From contig JAVHPJ010000243.1 in assembly GCA_036170535.1 (NCBI GenBank), positions 62,001-126,000 of the forward strand: 64,000 bases of DNA, written 5' to 3'. Within the stretch, counting starts at the first letter, position 1. Each line of letters opens with the position of its first letter. This document shows positions 32,880-41,769 of the stretch, one piece after another. A program made the translations under genes and the position numbers. The stretch comes from SSF53 sp036170535 (GTDB lineage: Bacteria; Spirochaetota; Leptospiria; Leptospirales; Leptonemataceae). The notes below the pieces were generated by a model. That model ran no database searches, was not told the origin of the DNA, and saw nothing but the letters and a program-made list of their open reading frames with translations.

Positions 32880-34163
32880 TTGGAAGAAGCGTGGCAACAG
32901 GCGATCGCCGGGTTAAAGAATGAACTGCCCGCATTCCTTTATGAGTCATTGTTGCGCTCCGCCGATGAGCTCGGCGCGGATTCGGCATTGCGGCTGGTAG
33001 TGGAGGATGCGGCTCTCAGCGCGCCTCTGCGCTCGCGCTATGCGGCGCAGATCCAGCGCAGTCTCGAACCGGCCGCCGGTCGGCCCATCCGCGTGGAGTT
33101 TCACGCGCCGCCGACGGCGCCGCAGCGCCACTCCCGCCCGATCTGGCTCAATCCCAAATACACGCTCACAGGCTTTATCCGCGACCGCTCGAACCAGATG
33201 GCGGCGATGGCCTGCGAATCCGTCGCGTTGCAGCCCGGTCGCTCCAATCCGCTCTTTATCTACGGTGATTTTGGCTCCGGCAAGACGCACCTGGCCCAGG
33301 CCACGGCCGCCCTGTGGATTTCGAATCGCCCCGGCTTTCGGGTGCACTACGCGGGGTTTAATGATTTTCGCGACCAGTTCCTGAAAGCCCTGCACAAGGG
33401 CGACGCCCTAGAATTTCGCGGACGGCTGCGCGCTTACGACGCCCTCATCATCGAAGATATCCAGTACCTGCGCGCGACCGGCGACTCCGTGCAGGAGGAA
33501 TTTTTTCACCTGTTTGACCACTACTACGAGACGGGCAAGCAGATCCTGCTGACATCGGAACGACCGATCGCCGAGCTCCTGGCGCCCAGCCGCTTGTTGA
33601 GCCGCCTGCTCTCCGGCCTCCAGGTGCGGATCCACAATCCGGGCAAGGAGCTGCGCGAAGCCTACGTACGGATGCGCAACCGCGACATCGACCCGCCGCT
33701 CTCGGAAGAAATTCTGCAGCATCTGGCCGCCCGCATTGGGGGCGGGGTGCGCGAGCTGGAATCCGCCCTGAACAAGGCGGCGCTGCTGGTCCAGCAGGGC
33801 CTCAATCTCGATTCCGCCCGCAGCCTGGAAGAGCATCTCAACGCGCTTACCGCCGGCGCCACTCTGCACTTTCCGCTCGATCGCATAATTGAAGTAGTTT
33901 GCCGCCGCCATCAGATCAGCAAGGAGCAGATCCTGGGGCCGTCGCGCAAAGCCGAGTATACGCTGCCGCGCCACATCTCCATGTTTCTCGGGCTCAAATA
34001 CGCCGGGCTGAACAAGTCGGCCATTGCGCGCTACTTTCGAAAAAGCGATCACACTACCGTCATCAACGCCGAACGGAACATTCAACGACGCGCCGCACGG
34101 GACCCGGGCTTTCAGGAACTGCTCGATTCGCTGATTGAAGATCTGCGGATAGAGTGTGTATAA
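32880..34163 (+). CDS. dnaA: Chromosomal replication initiator DnaA
   Basis: DnaA opens the origin as an ATP-bound filament. The 427-residue product starts with TTG after CAGGA. The N-terminal domain is about 75 residues, and the disordered domain II is very short (roughly 20 residues). The AAA+ domain has Walker A GDFGSGKTH (129-137), Walker B LIIEDIQYL (189-197) and LLSRLLSGL with the presumed arginine finger. C-terminal domain IV has SDHTTVINAERNI, the DnaA-box-recognition signature. Walker B has Glu-Asp where Asp-Asp is usual. Its identity is secure by position and motifs, though the protein is divergent. Confidence 0.97.
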   Translation: MEEAWQQAIAGLKNELPAFLYESLLRSADELGADSALRLVVEDAALSAPLRSRYAAQIQRSLEPAAGRPIRVEFHAPPTAPQRHSRPIWLNPKYTLTGFIRDRSNQMAAMACESVALQPGRSNPLFIYGDFGSGKTHLAQATAALWISNRPGFRVHYAGFNDFRDQFLKALHKGDALEFRGRLRAYDALIIEDIQYLRATGDSVQEEFFHLFDHYYETGKQILLTSERPIAELLAPSRLLSRLLSGLQVRIHNPGKELREAYVRMRNRDIDPPLSEEILQHLAARIGGGVRELESALNKAALLVQQGLNLDSARSLEEHLNALTAGATLHFPLDRIIEVVCRRHQISKEQILGPSRKAEYTLPRHISMFLGLKYAGLNKSAIARYFRKSDHTTVINAERNIQRRAARDPGFQELLDSLIEDLRIECV

Positions 34164-34471
34164 CTCCTTCCCGCCTGTGAAAAAACGTCCCCCGCGCGTG
34201 AACGGTACGCCTCGAGCCAGGGGCTAAAAAAGCGCAGCTTCGGGCAAAATAGTTGTCGATGCGCCCGGGCGACCCCGCGAACCTGAAATGAGACGTAATA
34301 ACGCGCCGCTTATTCACGCGCCGCGCCGCCGTAGTTGCGGGCGCCGGCCTGCTGTACGCGGCGATTGCGTCTTTTTTTCACATATACACGGGTACAAGAA
34401 CAACAAGTACAGTACACAGACTACTGTACCTGTACTTTTGTACGCTCGGGAAACACACAGGGATACGTTGC
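34164..34471. other. Candidate origin region between dnaA and dnaN
   Basis: This spacer of about 300 bases is AT-richer than the surroundings from 34366 onward. Six GTAC tetramers lie in 52 bases (34392, 34407, 34412, 34426, 34432 and 34440), with a seventh at 34354. AAGTACAGTACA (34405-34416) and TGTACCTGTACTT (34425-34437) form an imperfect inverted repeat. A DnaA-box-like TTATTCACG is at 34310-34318, two mismatches from consensus. The spacer lies where bacterial oriC is often found and beside the switch of gene direction. It may also carry the dnaN promoter. No open frame of note is present. Confidence 0.5.
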
Positions 34472-35587
34472 ATGAAATTCAAAGTCGATCGGCAGGAGTT
34501 CCACCGGGCCATCGCGACCGTTGAGAGCATCATTCCAGCGCGCGAAATTCGTTCGATCATTTCGAACATATTGATTGAGGCGGAGCAAGGACGCATCGTC
34601 CTCACCGCCAATGATCTGGAAATCGGCATCAAGACCTCGCTCAACGTACAAACCGAGCAAAAGGGTCGCTTAACGCTGCCCGCAAAAAAACTGAGTCAGG
34701 CGATTCGCGAGTTTCGCGGCTCGGAGATTCTCTTCCAAGCCGATTCGGAGGATCGAATCACCATTCAGGATGCGTCCGGCGCCAGCAAGGCGCGCATCAC
34801 GTTGATGGGCGCGCCGAGCGATGAGTACCCTGTCATACCATCCCTGGCGGAAGATCGCTATACCCAATTCCCGGTCGCCATCGCGATCGAGATGATCAAG
34901 CGTACAGCGTATGCGATGGCGGAAGAAGATGCGCGCTACGTCTTCAATGGGCTTTACATAAAAAGCCAGGGCGCCCGGACCGCGTTTGTCGCCACTGACG
35001 GCCGGCGGCTATCGCGCATTACGCGCGAGTTCCCGGAGCCCTTGCCCTTCAAAGACGGCGTCATACTGCCCAACAAGGCCGTGCGCGAGATTCAGAAATT
35101 GATGGATGCCAGCGTTGAAGGCAAAATCGCCTTTGATGAACAGGAAAAACGCGTCTACTTCCGGCTTGGATCCGTAGACCTGATTACAAAAGTGATCGAT
35201 GGACAATTTCCCGATTACGAGCAGGTGATACCGCGCAAGGTCTCCAGCAAGGTGATGTTGGACCGCGCGGCGCTGGAAAATTCGCTGCGGCAAGTGGCCG
35301 TGATGGCCGCCGAACCTTCGCGTCAGGTGCGATTGATTTTTAACGACAATTCACTCGCTATCTCCGCTTCTACGCCCGATATTGGCGAAGCGCAGGATGT
35401 TATCAGCGTCGAGTATAAGGGCGAGGAAACTGCGATTGCATTTAACTCGAACTATTTGTTGGATATTCTGAAAGTCATCGGCGTATCGCAAATAGCCATC
35501 GGGTTTTCCTCGTCCGCTGCGCCGGCGATGACCGAGGATCCTGCTGATCCTGACTTTGTCGCCGTCGTCATGCCAATGAAGATCTGA
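34472..35587 (+). CDS. dnaN: DNA polymerase III beta sliding clamp
   Basis: The beta clamp encircles DNA and holds the replicative polymerase and repair factors. The 371-residue product begins MKFKVDRQEFHRAIATVESI, with the three repeated clamp domains and conserved segments such as GVILPNKAVREIQKLMD and the C-terminal VVMPMKI. The length is normal for the family. The stop and the recF start share a base (TGATG). Confidence 0.98.
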   Translation: MKFKVDRQEFHRAIATVESIIPAREIRSIISNILIEAEQGRIVLTANDLEIGIKTSLNVQTEQKGRLTLPAKKLSQAIREFRGSEILFQADSEDRITIQDASGASKARITLMGAPSDEYPVIPSLAEDRYTQFPVAIAIEMIKRTAYAMAEEDARYVFNGLYIKSQGARTAFVATDGRRLSRITREFPEPLPFKDGVILPNKAVREIQKLMDASVEGKIAFDEQEKRVYFRLGSVDLITKVIDGQFPDYEQVIPRKVSSKVMLDRAALENSLRQVAVMAAEPSRQVRLIFNDNSLAISASTPDIGEAQDVISVEYKGEETAIAFNSNYLLDILKVIGVSQIAIGFSSSAAPAMTEDPADPDFVAVVMPMKI

Positions 35588-36705
35588 TGCAACTGCTTGA
35601 GCTCCAACTGAAGAATTTTCGCACCTATTCTTCATTGGAGCTCAATTTCAAATCACGCCTCACGTTTTTGACCGGGCCCAACGCCAACGGGAAGACCAAT
35701 ATCCTCGAAGCGATCGCGCTGCTGTCGCTCGGTAAGTCCTTTCGCGGAGCGACCGATCAGGATATGACGCGGCGCGGCGAAAGCGGTTATTACGCGGCCT
35801 GCAAATTCAAAAAAGACGGGCGCAACTACGAGTTAAACTACGGCTGCGACATGCAGGGCGCCCAATTGCGACGTCGCATCAAACTCAACGGTAAGACCCT
35901 GAGCGGCCGTCAGGAATTGATCGGCGCAATCGTCACTGTGATTTTCAGTCCGGATGATATCCTCATTGCGGAAGGCGGTCCGGCCTATCGTCGTCGCTTT
36001 CTGGATCTTGTGCTGAGTTATCAGAACCCCGATTACCTTCAGCAGTTGCTGCTGTACAATCGCGCCCTGCGTCAACGTAACACCGCGCTGAAAAAAGTGC
36101 GGTCCCAGAAAGCCCGCCTGCAGGATGCGGAGGCCTGGAACGCCAGTCTCGCCGGCTGTGCGGATAAGCTGACTTCGGCTCGCCGTAAGTTTATAAGCGA
36201 TTTTCAAGAAATTTTTAAGGACGCGCTTCAGCGCATCTCCGGCCATCGGGATCTGCTGGATTTACGCCTTGCGTATGCGAGCGACCTGGAGCAGGACGAC
36301 TTCGCCGCGGCGCTTGCAAAGTACCTGACCCGGGACGCCGCCCTGGGCTACACGACCGTCGGCCCGCACCGGCAGAATCTCATGTTCGAACGCGACGGCC
36401 TGGACATACTCCGCTTTGGCAGTCAGGGACAGAAGCGCAGCCTGGCGCTCGCCCTGCGAATCGCGCAGTTTTTCTTCTTAAAGAAGAGTCTGGGATTTCC
36501 GCCGGCCCTGCTCATCGACGATGTGATCCGGGAACTTGACGCCCGGCGGCGCGCCGCGTTTGTGCTGCTTCTGAAAGAATGCGGTCAGGCGATTTTTACC
36601 ACGCCGGATCTGGACGGCATCGAGCGCGAATTGGCCGACCTGCGCGATCAAATCACCGTGTACGAGGTGCAGGCGCCCGGGCATGTGATTGAGCGCAGTC
36701 TGTAA
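35587..36705 (+). CDS. recF: Recombination mediator RecF
   Basis: RecF is an SMC-like ATPase that loads RecA at single-strand gaps. The 372-residue product has Walker A GPNANGKTNILEAI, the ABC signature SQGQKRSLALAL and Walker B LLIDDVIRELD, with the short coiled insert between them. The N-terminus MQLLELQLKNFRTYSSL is typical. gyrB, often found next to recF, does not follow; a DciA-like gene does. Confidence 0.97.
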   Translation: MQLLELQLKNFRTYSSLELNFKSRLTFLTGPNANGKTNILEAIALLSLGKSFRGATDQDMTRRGESGYYAACKFKKDGRNYELNYGCDMQGAQLRRRIKLNGKTLSGRQELIGAIVTVIFSPDDILIAEGGPAYRRRFLDLVLSYQNPDYLQQLLLYNRALRQRNTALKKVRSQKARLQDAEAWNASLAGCADKLTSARRKFISDFQEIFKDALQRISGHRDLLDLRLAYASDLEQDDFAAALAKYLTRDAALGYTTVGPHRQNLMFERDGLDILRFGSQGQKRSLALALRIAQFFFLKKSLGFPPALLIDDVIRELDARRRAAFVLLLKECGQAIFTTPDLDGIERELADLRDQITVYEVQAPGHVIERSL

Positions 36706-36745
36706 TCGGCTTGCGTTTTCTCCGTCTCGAAGCTACGCTTCGCCC

Positions 36746-37171
36746 ATGCTGCCCACCCGCGACGAAGCGATAGCGGCGATATTCGGCTCGGCCGAACCCT
36801 TTCCCGCGGCGGAGCTTGCGCGGCTGCGGCTCGAGTCGGCCTGGCCCGACATTGCCGGCTCGATATACAAACACTGCCAGCCGTCCGGGGTGCGCGACGA
36901 TCGACTGCTGGTGCGCGTCCAGAAACCGATCTACAAACAGGAGATCCAACTGCTGCAAAGGGACATATTAAAGCGCGCGAGCGCGGCAACCGGCCTGACG
37001 CTCACCCGCTTGAGCTTTGACGACGGCCCTTTTGAGTCGGCGCCGGAAAACTCGCCGCCTTTCGCGACGGCGCGCGAAAGTTCCGCCCCCCCGCGAACCG
37101 AAAATTCAGAGGATGGATCCAGCGACGCCGGTAGGTCGGAATTTCTGGAAGGCCTGAGGAAACTGCTATGA
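36746..37171 (+). CDS. DciA-like (DUF721) protein
   Basis: DUF721/DciA proteins help load the replicative helicase in bacteria lacking DnaC. The 141-residue product shows the DUF721 helix-strand region: ESAWPDIAGSIYKHCQPSGV then DDRLLVRVQKPIYKQEIQLL. The second half is disordered, rich in Ser, Pro and Glu, and ends in an amphipathic helix (EFLEGLRKLL). Its location after dnaA-dnaN-recF fits a replication role. The start at 36746 is preferred over 36689, which overlaps recF. The DciA assignment rests on motif pattern and position. Confidence 0.75.
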   Translation: MLPTRDEAIAAIFGSAEPFPAAELARLRLESAWPDIAGSIYKHCQPSGVRDDRLLVRVQKPIYKQEIQLLQRDILKRASAATGLTLTRLSFDDGPFESAPENSPPFATARESSAPPRTENSEDGSSDAGRSEFLEGLRKLL

Positions 37172-37527
37172 TGACCCTGCTTTCATTGGCCGGCCTGATT
37201 ATTGGCGTCGTGGTATTCTTGAATCTCCTTCAGGCGAAAGATAAGGTCGATCGGATCGGCAAACCCGAGACTCCGCCCGCGCCCGGCGCCGCGGGCGTTT
37301 CCGGCTCGCAGAACGGCGTCGGTCGGCTGCCCGCCGCCCCGCAGCGGCGCATTTGTCCGGTTTGTCGGACGGGCCTCACCCAGGAAGAGTATCTCATCTG
37401 CGCGATGGATTCCGACCCTGGCGAAAACCGCAAGCGTCAGGTGCATATCTATGGTTGCCGGCACTGTTTTCTGACCGACGGGGTGAATCTGGCGCGCTAT
37501 GAACAATTGAAAGACGCCAGCGTCTGA
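37168..37527 (+). CDS. Small membrane-anchored zinc-ribbon protein
   Basis: The 119-residue product has an N-terminal membrane helix (LSLAGLIIGVVVFLNLLQA), a linker rich in Pro and Gly, and a likely zinc ribbon. The first pair is CPVCRTGL, and the second is GCRHCFL about 30 residues later. I do not recognise a named family. The start overlaps the DciA-like stop (ATGA), so translation is coupled. It is probably a cytoplasmic zinc ribbon on a membrane anchor. Confidence 0.7.
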   Translation: MMTLLSLAGLIIGVVVFLNLLQAKDKVDRIGKPETPPAPGAAGVSGSQNGVGRLPAAPQRRICPVCRTGLTQEEYLICAMDSDPGENRKRQVHIYGCRHCFLTDGVNLARYEQLKDASV

Positions 37528-37542
37528 TACATCGGCCGTCTG

Positions 37543-38067
37543 ATGACCCGCACGCGCGACTGGCTATGCCGTTCAACTCTGAGTACGCTGCTGGCATTCG
37601 CCTGTCTTCCGGCGGCGCGCTGCGCCACTGTCGGGGGAAATGAGACGGAAAACAGACAAAGCGGGCTTGCGTGCCTGGCTGCGACGCGCGAAATCGAAGG
37701 TTTTTATTCGTCCATTAACGCAATGCGTTCCGACGCGCTTGCACGGCCGTTGACTCCCGATCCGGACCTGGCGCGCGCGGCCAGCGAGCATGCGCGCTGG
37801 CTGGCGACCCATAACGTATTGCGACACGATATCGACGCGGCCGGGCCCGCCGAACGCCTGCGTCGTCGCGGCATTGTCCGCCGCCGGGTGGGCGAAAATA
37901 TTGCGCGCATCCAGCATGGGGAAAGTCCTCTGCTCGCAATGCGTACGCGCTGGACGCAGCCGTCTCAAGAGAAGGCAAATCTGGAAGATGATCGATTTGT
38001 GCGGACCGGATTCGCTCTGGCTTCGTCGGCCGACTATTGCTTCGGCGTGCTGATTCTTACCGATTAA
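37543..38067 (+). CDS. CAP/SCP-domain secreted protein
   Basis: The 174-residue product has a signal-peptide-like N-terminus (LLAFACLPAARCATVGG) and a CAP (SCP/PR1) domain. It shows DLARAASEHARWLATHNVLRH with one cavity His, then GENIARI. The later His of the usual 'SxxHRxN' motif is not conserved; the segment reads PSQEKANLE. CAP proteins are exported with varied, often ligand-binding, roles. The loss of a cavity His may mean it does not bind a metal. Confidence 0.75.
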   Translation: MTRTRDWLCRSTLSTLLAFACLPAARCATVGGNETENRQSGLACLAATREIEGFYSSINAMRSDALARPLTPDPDLARAASEHARWLATHNVLRHDIDAAGPAERLRRRGIVRRRVGENIARIQHGESPLLAMRTRWTQPSQEKANLEDDRFVRTGFALASSADYCFGVLILTD

Positions 38068-38164
38068 TTGTTTGTAAATACTAAAAGAAAATTCATAGAT
38101 AATTTAAGAGTTCCTTCCGTTCATGCCAATTTTGCGGCAGGAAACGGTCGTGTCAGGAGTCGCC

Positions 38165-39064
38165 ATGCAGAATCAGGAAGAAATACCTCCCGAAGACAAA
38201 AGCGAAATTCGCAAGGCGCTGGTTTCGCTGATAAACTCCCTGCAGGCGCGCAAGGGCGTCGGCACCTCCGGCATTATACCCGACGAAGAGATTGTATTGA
38301 CTTCGCTCCAACATCCGGAGCGCGGCGACGTGGTAGTCACCGCATTGCGGGATGCACGCGGGCGTTTGCAGCTCTTTGTATCAAATCGGCGCGATCAGGA
38401 CAGCCCTTTCGCCGTAATGAGCGGCCGGGACGTGCGCAATTTTCCTGAGCGCCGTTTGCTCAACAGCCGATCCACCAGCAGCCTTAAAGAAGACGAGTTT
38501 GCACTGTTTCTTATCACCTTGCAGGATAAGGAAGCCCTGCAGGCTCCGCTGACCCGGAAGTGGAAAATATTCTCCACTCATTTTGATCTGAACGAAACCG
38601 AGGTGCATAAGCCGAAGATCGGCGACGATTTGAAGGTCAAGCCGCTCAGCGCCTGCACGCTCGAAGAAAAGCTGCAGATCATAAAGCGCAATTGGCCCGG
38701 CGATGCGCGCCGGGACGCGCTGGAAAAGGAACTGTACGGCTTTCCGTTCAGCTATTCGAAATACAAGATGCCGGAACGCAGTGAAGAAATACTGTTGAGC
38801 CCGGACCATTACCGGGAACGCGTCGCACAGCTCATCCGGGATATGTATCCATATGGAATTCGCACGACGGTGCGGCGCGACTATCCCAAAGAACACAAGC
38901 AAAGACTCGATGACGTCCACGCCGCCCTGAAACGACTGAGCGACCTGACCGCGGCTCGTCAGAAGAGCGATTCGCCGGCGGAGCTGGCCCGCCACTATGA
39001 GGAAATAACCGCGTACCTGCGCGAAATTATCGAACGCGATCCGGAGCTTTCTCACTTTGTGTAA
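38165..39064 (+). CDS. Hypothetical protein
   Basis: The 299-residue product is charged and soluble, with no signal peptide or membrane helix, and I recognise no family. The N-terminal half (to about residue 120) looks like an alpha/beta domain (DVVVTALRDARGRLQLFVSN). The C-terminal part is helical with coiled stretches (DDVHAALKRLSDLTAARQK). A strong ribosome site (AGGAG) before 38165 decides the start over the earlier one at 38123. It is flanked by the CAP gene and a convergent endonuclease-family gene. Confidence 0.7.
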   Translation: MQNQEEIPPEDKSEIRKALVSLINSLQARKGVGTSGIIPDEEIVLTSLQHPERGDVVVTALRDARGRLQLFVSNRRDQDSPFAVMSGRDVRNFPERRLLNSRSTSSLKEDEFALFLITLQDKEALQAPLTRKWKIFSTHFDLNETEVHKPKIGDDLKVKPLSACTLEEKLQIIKRNWPGDARRDALEKELYGFPFSYSKYKMPERSEEILLSPDHYRERVAQLIRDMYPYGIRTTVRRDYPKEHKQRLDDVHAALKRLSDLTAARQKSDSPAELARHYEEITAYLREIIERDPELSHFV

Positions 39065-39079
39065 GAAAGGCGCCGCTGA

Positions 39080-39787
39080 TCAGAGTTTAAGCGTCACCGA
39101 CAGGGGCAGGTGATCCGACGCGACGCGGGTCAGCTGGTTGCGGACGATTGTGTGGCCCACCAGCTTCCAGTCGCCGGAGTAGTACACTTTATCCAGGCGA
39201 AACAGCGGCGCATAAGACGGCCACGTGAATGCGCCCTTGTGACCGTCGCACGCATCGTGGTAGCCGGCTTCCGCAAAAACCTCGGTGAGCTTATCATTGC
39301 GATCATTCGAGTCGCCCAGCATGACAACCGGCAAGCGTCCCATGCTCTTCAGAGTATGGGAATTCAAAATACGCTTCGCCTGCCACATGCGCTCAAAGGC
39401 CGCGAGACCCAGATGAAAATTGAGCACGGCGATCTCGCGGCGCGGCAACTGGATGCGTGAAACCAGGCAACCGCGACGCTTTTTAATCGCCCAGGTCACA
39501 TTCATATTTCGGGATTCGATGATCGGATACCGTGAAAGCGTTGCGTTGCCATAGGCGCCGTGTTTGAGCTTCACGTTCAACCCCAGGTTGTAATGCATGC
39601 CGAGTTCTTCGGCAACTACGCGCGCGAGGTCTTCTCCACGCGAGCGAGGCGCATTGTGATCCACTTCTTGTAGCGCGAGGAAATCGGCGTTGATGCTTTT
39701 CAGCGCTTCAATGATGCGCTCCAGGCGGTACAAGCGATCATTGCCGATGCCTTTGTGTATGTTGTATGTAACGAAGGTCAGTTCCAT
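39080..39787 (-). CDS. Endonuclease/exonuclease/phosphatase-family protein
   Basis: The 235-residue product carries the EEP-fold metal and catalytic motifs in order: TYNIHKG, LALQEVDHN, FHLGLAAFERMWQ, MLGDSNDRND and SDHLPLSV. These enzymes cut phosphodiester bonds in DNA, RNA, lipids or inositol phosphates. Lacking a signal peptide, this one is probably cytoplasmic, although some members are sphingomyelinase-like. The substrate cannot be told from sequence. The start is ATG at 39787, 131 bases from divergent lpxD. Confidence 0.92.
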   Translation of the reverse strand: MELTFVTYNIHKGIGNDRLYRLERIIEALKSINADFLALQEVDHNAPRSRGEDLARVVAEELGMHYNLGLNVKLKHGAYGNATLSRYPIIESRNMNVTWAIKKRRGCLVSRIQLPRREIAVLNFHLGLAAFERMWQAKRILNSHTLKSMGRLPVVMLGDSNDRNDKLTEVFAEAGYHDACDGHKGAFTWPSYAPLFRLDKVYYSGDWKLVGHTIVRNQLTRVASDHLPLSVTLKL

Positions 39788-39918
39788 CGCAACGCAGGTC
39801 GAACGAAGCGCTGCGGCCGGACCGAGTCAAGGGTTATTTTAACGGTGCGGACCGGTAAAAGGCTCAGCCGGTAAAAGGCTTGCTCCGTTCGGCGCAACCA
39901 GGGCTATAGTGCCTGGCT

Positions 39919-40989
39919 ATGCACGCCTCCTCCGCGGAAATTTTCAACCGGTTCCATGCCGCCGGCATACTCACGGAAAAACACGGCCCCGATCGCGATA
40001 TCACCGGCATTGCGCCGGTGGAAAGCTGCGGTCCTGGCGACCTGATCTTCCTCGGCAAGGCGAAGTTTTTGGAACACGCGCTCGTGCGCCAACCGGCGGC
40101 CGCAGTCATCGACCCGGCGACTTTCGCAGGCCTCGCCGAGCCGCCGCCCTTTGCTTTGCTGGTCGCTCCTAATGTAAACCTGGCTCATGCGCAGATCAAG
40201 CAGGCCTACATGGATCGCGACGTGCGCAACACCGAGTGGGGTCGTATTCATCCATCGGCTGTGATTCACGAGAGCGTATTGGTCCCCCCGGACGCTGTGA
40301 TCGGTCCGCTGGCTGTGCTTGGTCGCGATGTGCGTCTGGGCAAGAACGTGGTCGTGATGGCGAATGCGGTAATCGAGCACGAAGCGCAGCTTGGCGATAA
40401 CGTCGTTGTGCATCCGGGCGCCGTGGTCGGCTATCGCTGCATCATAGGCGACAACTGTATTCTGAAGTCAGGCTGCGTCATTGGCGGCGAAGGTTTTGGT
40501 TTTGCTCAGGATCAAGGACGACATCATCATCGGATTCCCCAAACCGGCATTGTGCGCATTGGCAAGAATTGCGTAATCGGTGGAAACAATACCATCGACC
40601 GGGCGACTTACGGGGAAACGGTAATTGGCGACGGCTGCATCTTCGACACGCTGGTACACGTTGCGCACAACGTGGAAGTCGGCGAAGACTGCATTTTCGT
40701 GTCCATGACCGGCGTGGCGGGTTCAACCCGGATCGGCCAACGCGTCATTCTGAGCGGACAGTGCGGCGTCCTGGATCATCTCACAATCGCCGATGATGTC
40801 GTCCTGCTGCATCGACCCGCAGTAACCCAGAGCGTCGAAAAGCCCGGGGTTTACGCCGGCCAACCCTTGTTGCCGGTCACCGACTACATGAAAAACATGG
40901 CTCTGTTGAAAAAACTGGCCGATATGAAGCGTACGGTCGACAGGCTGGAAAAGAAGCTCGCTCAACTCGATAGCGGCGCCTCATCCTGA
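39919..40989 (+). CDS. lpxD: UDP-3-O-acylglucosamine N-acyltransferase
   Basis: LpxD transfers the second acyl chain in lipid A synthesis, so this organism makes LPS. The 356-residue product has an N-terminal uridine-binding domain and a left-handed beta-helix of hexapeptide repeats. GGEGFGFAQDQGRHHHRIP and HVAHNVEVGEDC, which holds the catalytic His, are visible. It ends in a C-terminal helix (MALLKKLADMKRTVDRLEKK). It stands alone here rather than in the lpxD-fabZ-lpxA cluster. Confidence 0.96.
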   Translation: MHASSAEIFNRFHAAGILTEKHGPDRDITGIAPVESCGPGDLIFLGKAKFLEHALVRQPAAAVIDPATFAGLAEPPPFALLVAPNVNLAHAQIKQAYMDRDVRNTEWGRIHPSAVIHESVLVPPDAVIGPLAVLGRDVRLGKNVVVMANAVIEHEAQLGDNVVVHPGAVVGYRCIIGDNCILKSGCVIGGEGFGFAQDQGRHHHRIPQTGIVRIGKNCVIGGNNTIDRATYGETVIGDGCIFDTLVHVAHNVEVGEDCIFVSMTGVAGSTRIGQRVILSGQCGVLDHLTIADDVVLLHRPAVTQSVEKPGVYAGQPLLPVTDYMKNMALLKKLADMKRTVDRLEKKLAQLDSGASS

Positions 40990-41125
40990 GAACGAAGCGC
41001 AGCTTCTGCTCACGGCAATCCCGAATTCAAAAATGAATTTACAGCTTGCCCGTCAGTTCGCTTGTTGAGCGCGGCGGGGCGCGTCCCGACTCAGGAACGC
41101 GTCCCCACGGAAACGGAGGGAGTCT

Positions 41126-41419
41126 ATGCCATACACAATCACCGAACCGTGCGTGGGCGTTTGCGACACAGCTTGCGTGGAAGTTTGCCCGGTCGATTGT
41201 ATCCACCCGACGAAAGACGAGTTTGCTTCCAAGGGCTACGAGGAAGGCAATCTGGCCGGAAAGCAGCTCTACATCGATCCGGAAGAGTGCATTGACTGCG
41301 GCGCGTGCGAGCCGGTTTGCCCGGTGCAGGCGATTTTCGCAGAAGACGAAGTGCCGGAGAAATGGAAAAACTTCATCTCCGTGAACTACGAATACTACGG
41401 ACACAAATACAAGGGCTGA
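41126..41419 (+). CDS. 4Fe-4S ferredoxin
   Basis: This is an electron carrier of 97 residues of the 7Fe/8Fe bacterial type. The first cluster region is CVGVCDTACVEVCPVDCIHP and the second is CIDCGACEPVCPVQAI. A strong ribosome site (GGAGGG) precedes the ATG. The C-terminal tail (YEYYGHKYKG) is aromatic and basic. It stands alone between lpxD and the tRNA genes. Confidence 0.95.
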   Translation: MPYTITEPCVGVCDTACVEVCPVDCIHPTKDEFASKGYEEGNLAGKQLYIDPEECIDCGACEPVCPVQAIFAEDEVPEKWKNFISVNYEYYGHKYKG

Positions 41420-41475
41420 TTTGCGCTTGTAGCCGGCGGCGCGGAAGACATAATTCCCCGGCCGGCCGGCCTGGC

Positions 41476-41491
41476 GCCCCTTTTTCGGGGC
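41476..41491 (+). terminator. Weak hairpin after the ferredoxin gene
   Basis: GCCCC (41476-41480), TTTTTC, then GGGGC (41487-41491) could form a short stem with a T-rich loop. No T-run follows, so this is a possible but weak terminator or processing site before the tRNA genes. Confidence 0.2.
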
Positions 41492-41552
41492 CTGATTTGC
41501 CCTGTGATGCTTAGTAGTTGACGCCGCCCCCTGTTCGACAGCCCTTGAAAAA

Positions 41553-41637
41553 GGAGGGATGTCCGAGCGGTTTAAGGAGGCGGTCTTGAAAACCGTTGCG
41601 CCGCAAAGCGCCGTGGGTTCGAATCCCACTCCCTCCG
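41553..41637 (+). tRNA. tRNA-Ser (anticodon TGA)
   Basis: The 85-base sequence has acceptor arms GGAGGGA and TCCCTCC, a D-arm with GCGGTTTAAGGAGG, and an anticodon loop CTTGAAA giving anticodon TGA. A long variable arm (class II) and T-loop GGGTTCGAATCCC follow. The discriminator is G, as for serine. The CCA end is not encoded. Confidence 0.95.
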
Positions 41638-41648
41638 AAGTGAATCCT

Positions 41649-41735
41649 GGAGAGGTGCCCGAGAGGCCGAAGGGAGCAGTTTGCTAAACTGTCGCATCCG
41701 AAAGGTTGCCGCGGGTTCGAATCCCGCCCTCTCCG
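41649..41735 (+). tRNA. tRNA-Ser (anticodon GCT)
   Basis: The 87-base sequence has acceptor arms GGAGAGG and CCTCTCC, anticodon loop TTGCTAA (anticodon GCT), a long variable arm and T-loop GGGTTCGAATCCC. It follows the first tRNA-Ser by 11 bases. Together they read UCA/UCG-type and AGC/AGU serine codons. CCA is not encoded. Confidence 0.95.
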
Positions 41736-41769
41736 CAGTCATTTTCCTCGCTCAAACGGCGATTCTCGT

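Noticed and set aside
41039..41629. Open frame on the minus strand opposite the ferredoxin and tRNA-Ser region, giving a 196-residue product
   Set aside because: Its N-terminus is the reverse complement of the tRNA-Ser sequence, a common artefact, and it covers the ferredoxin gene.
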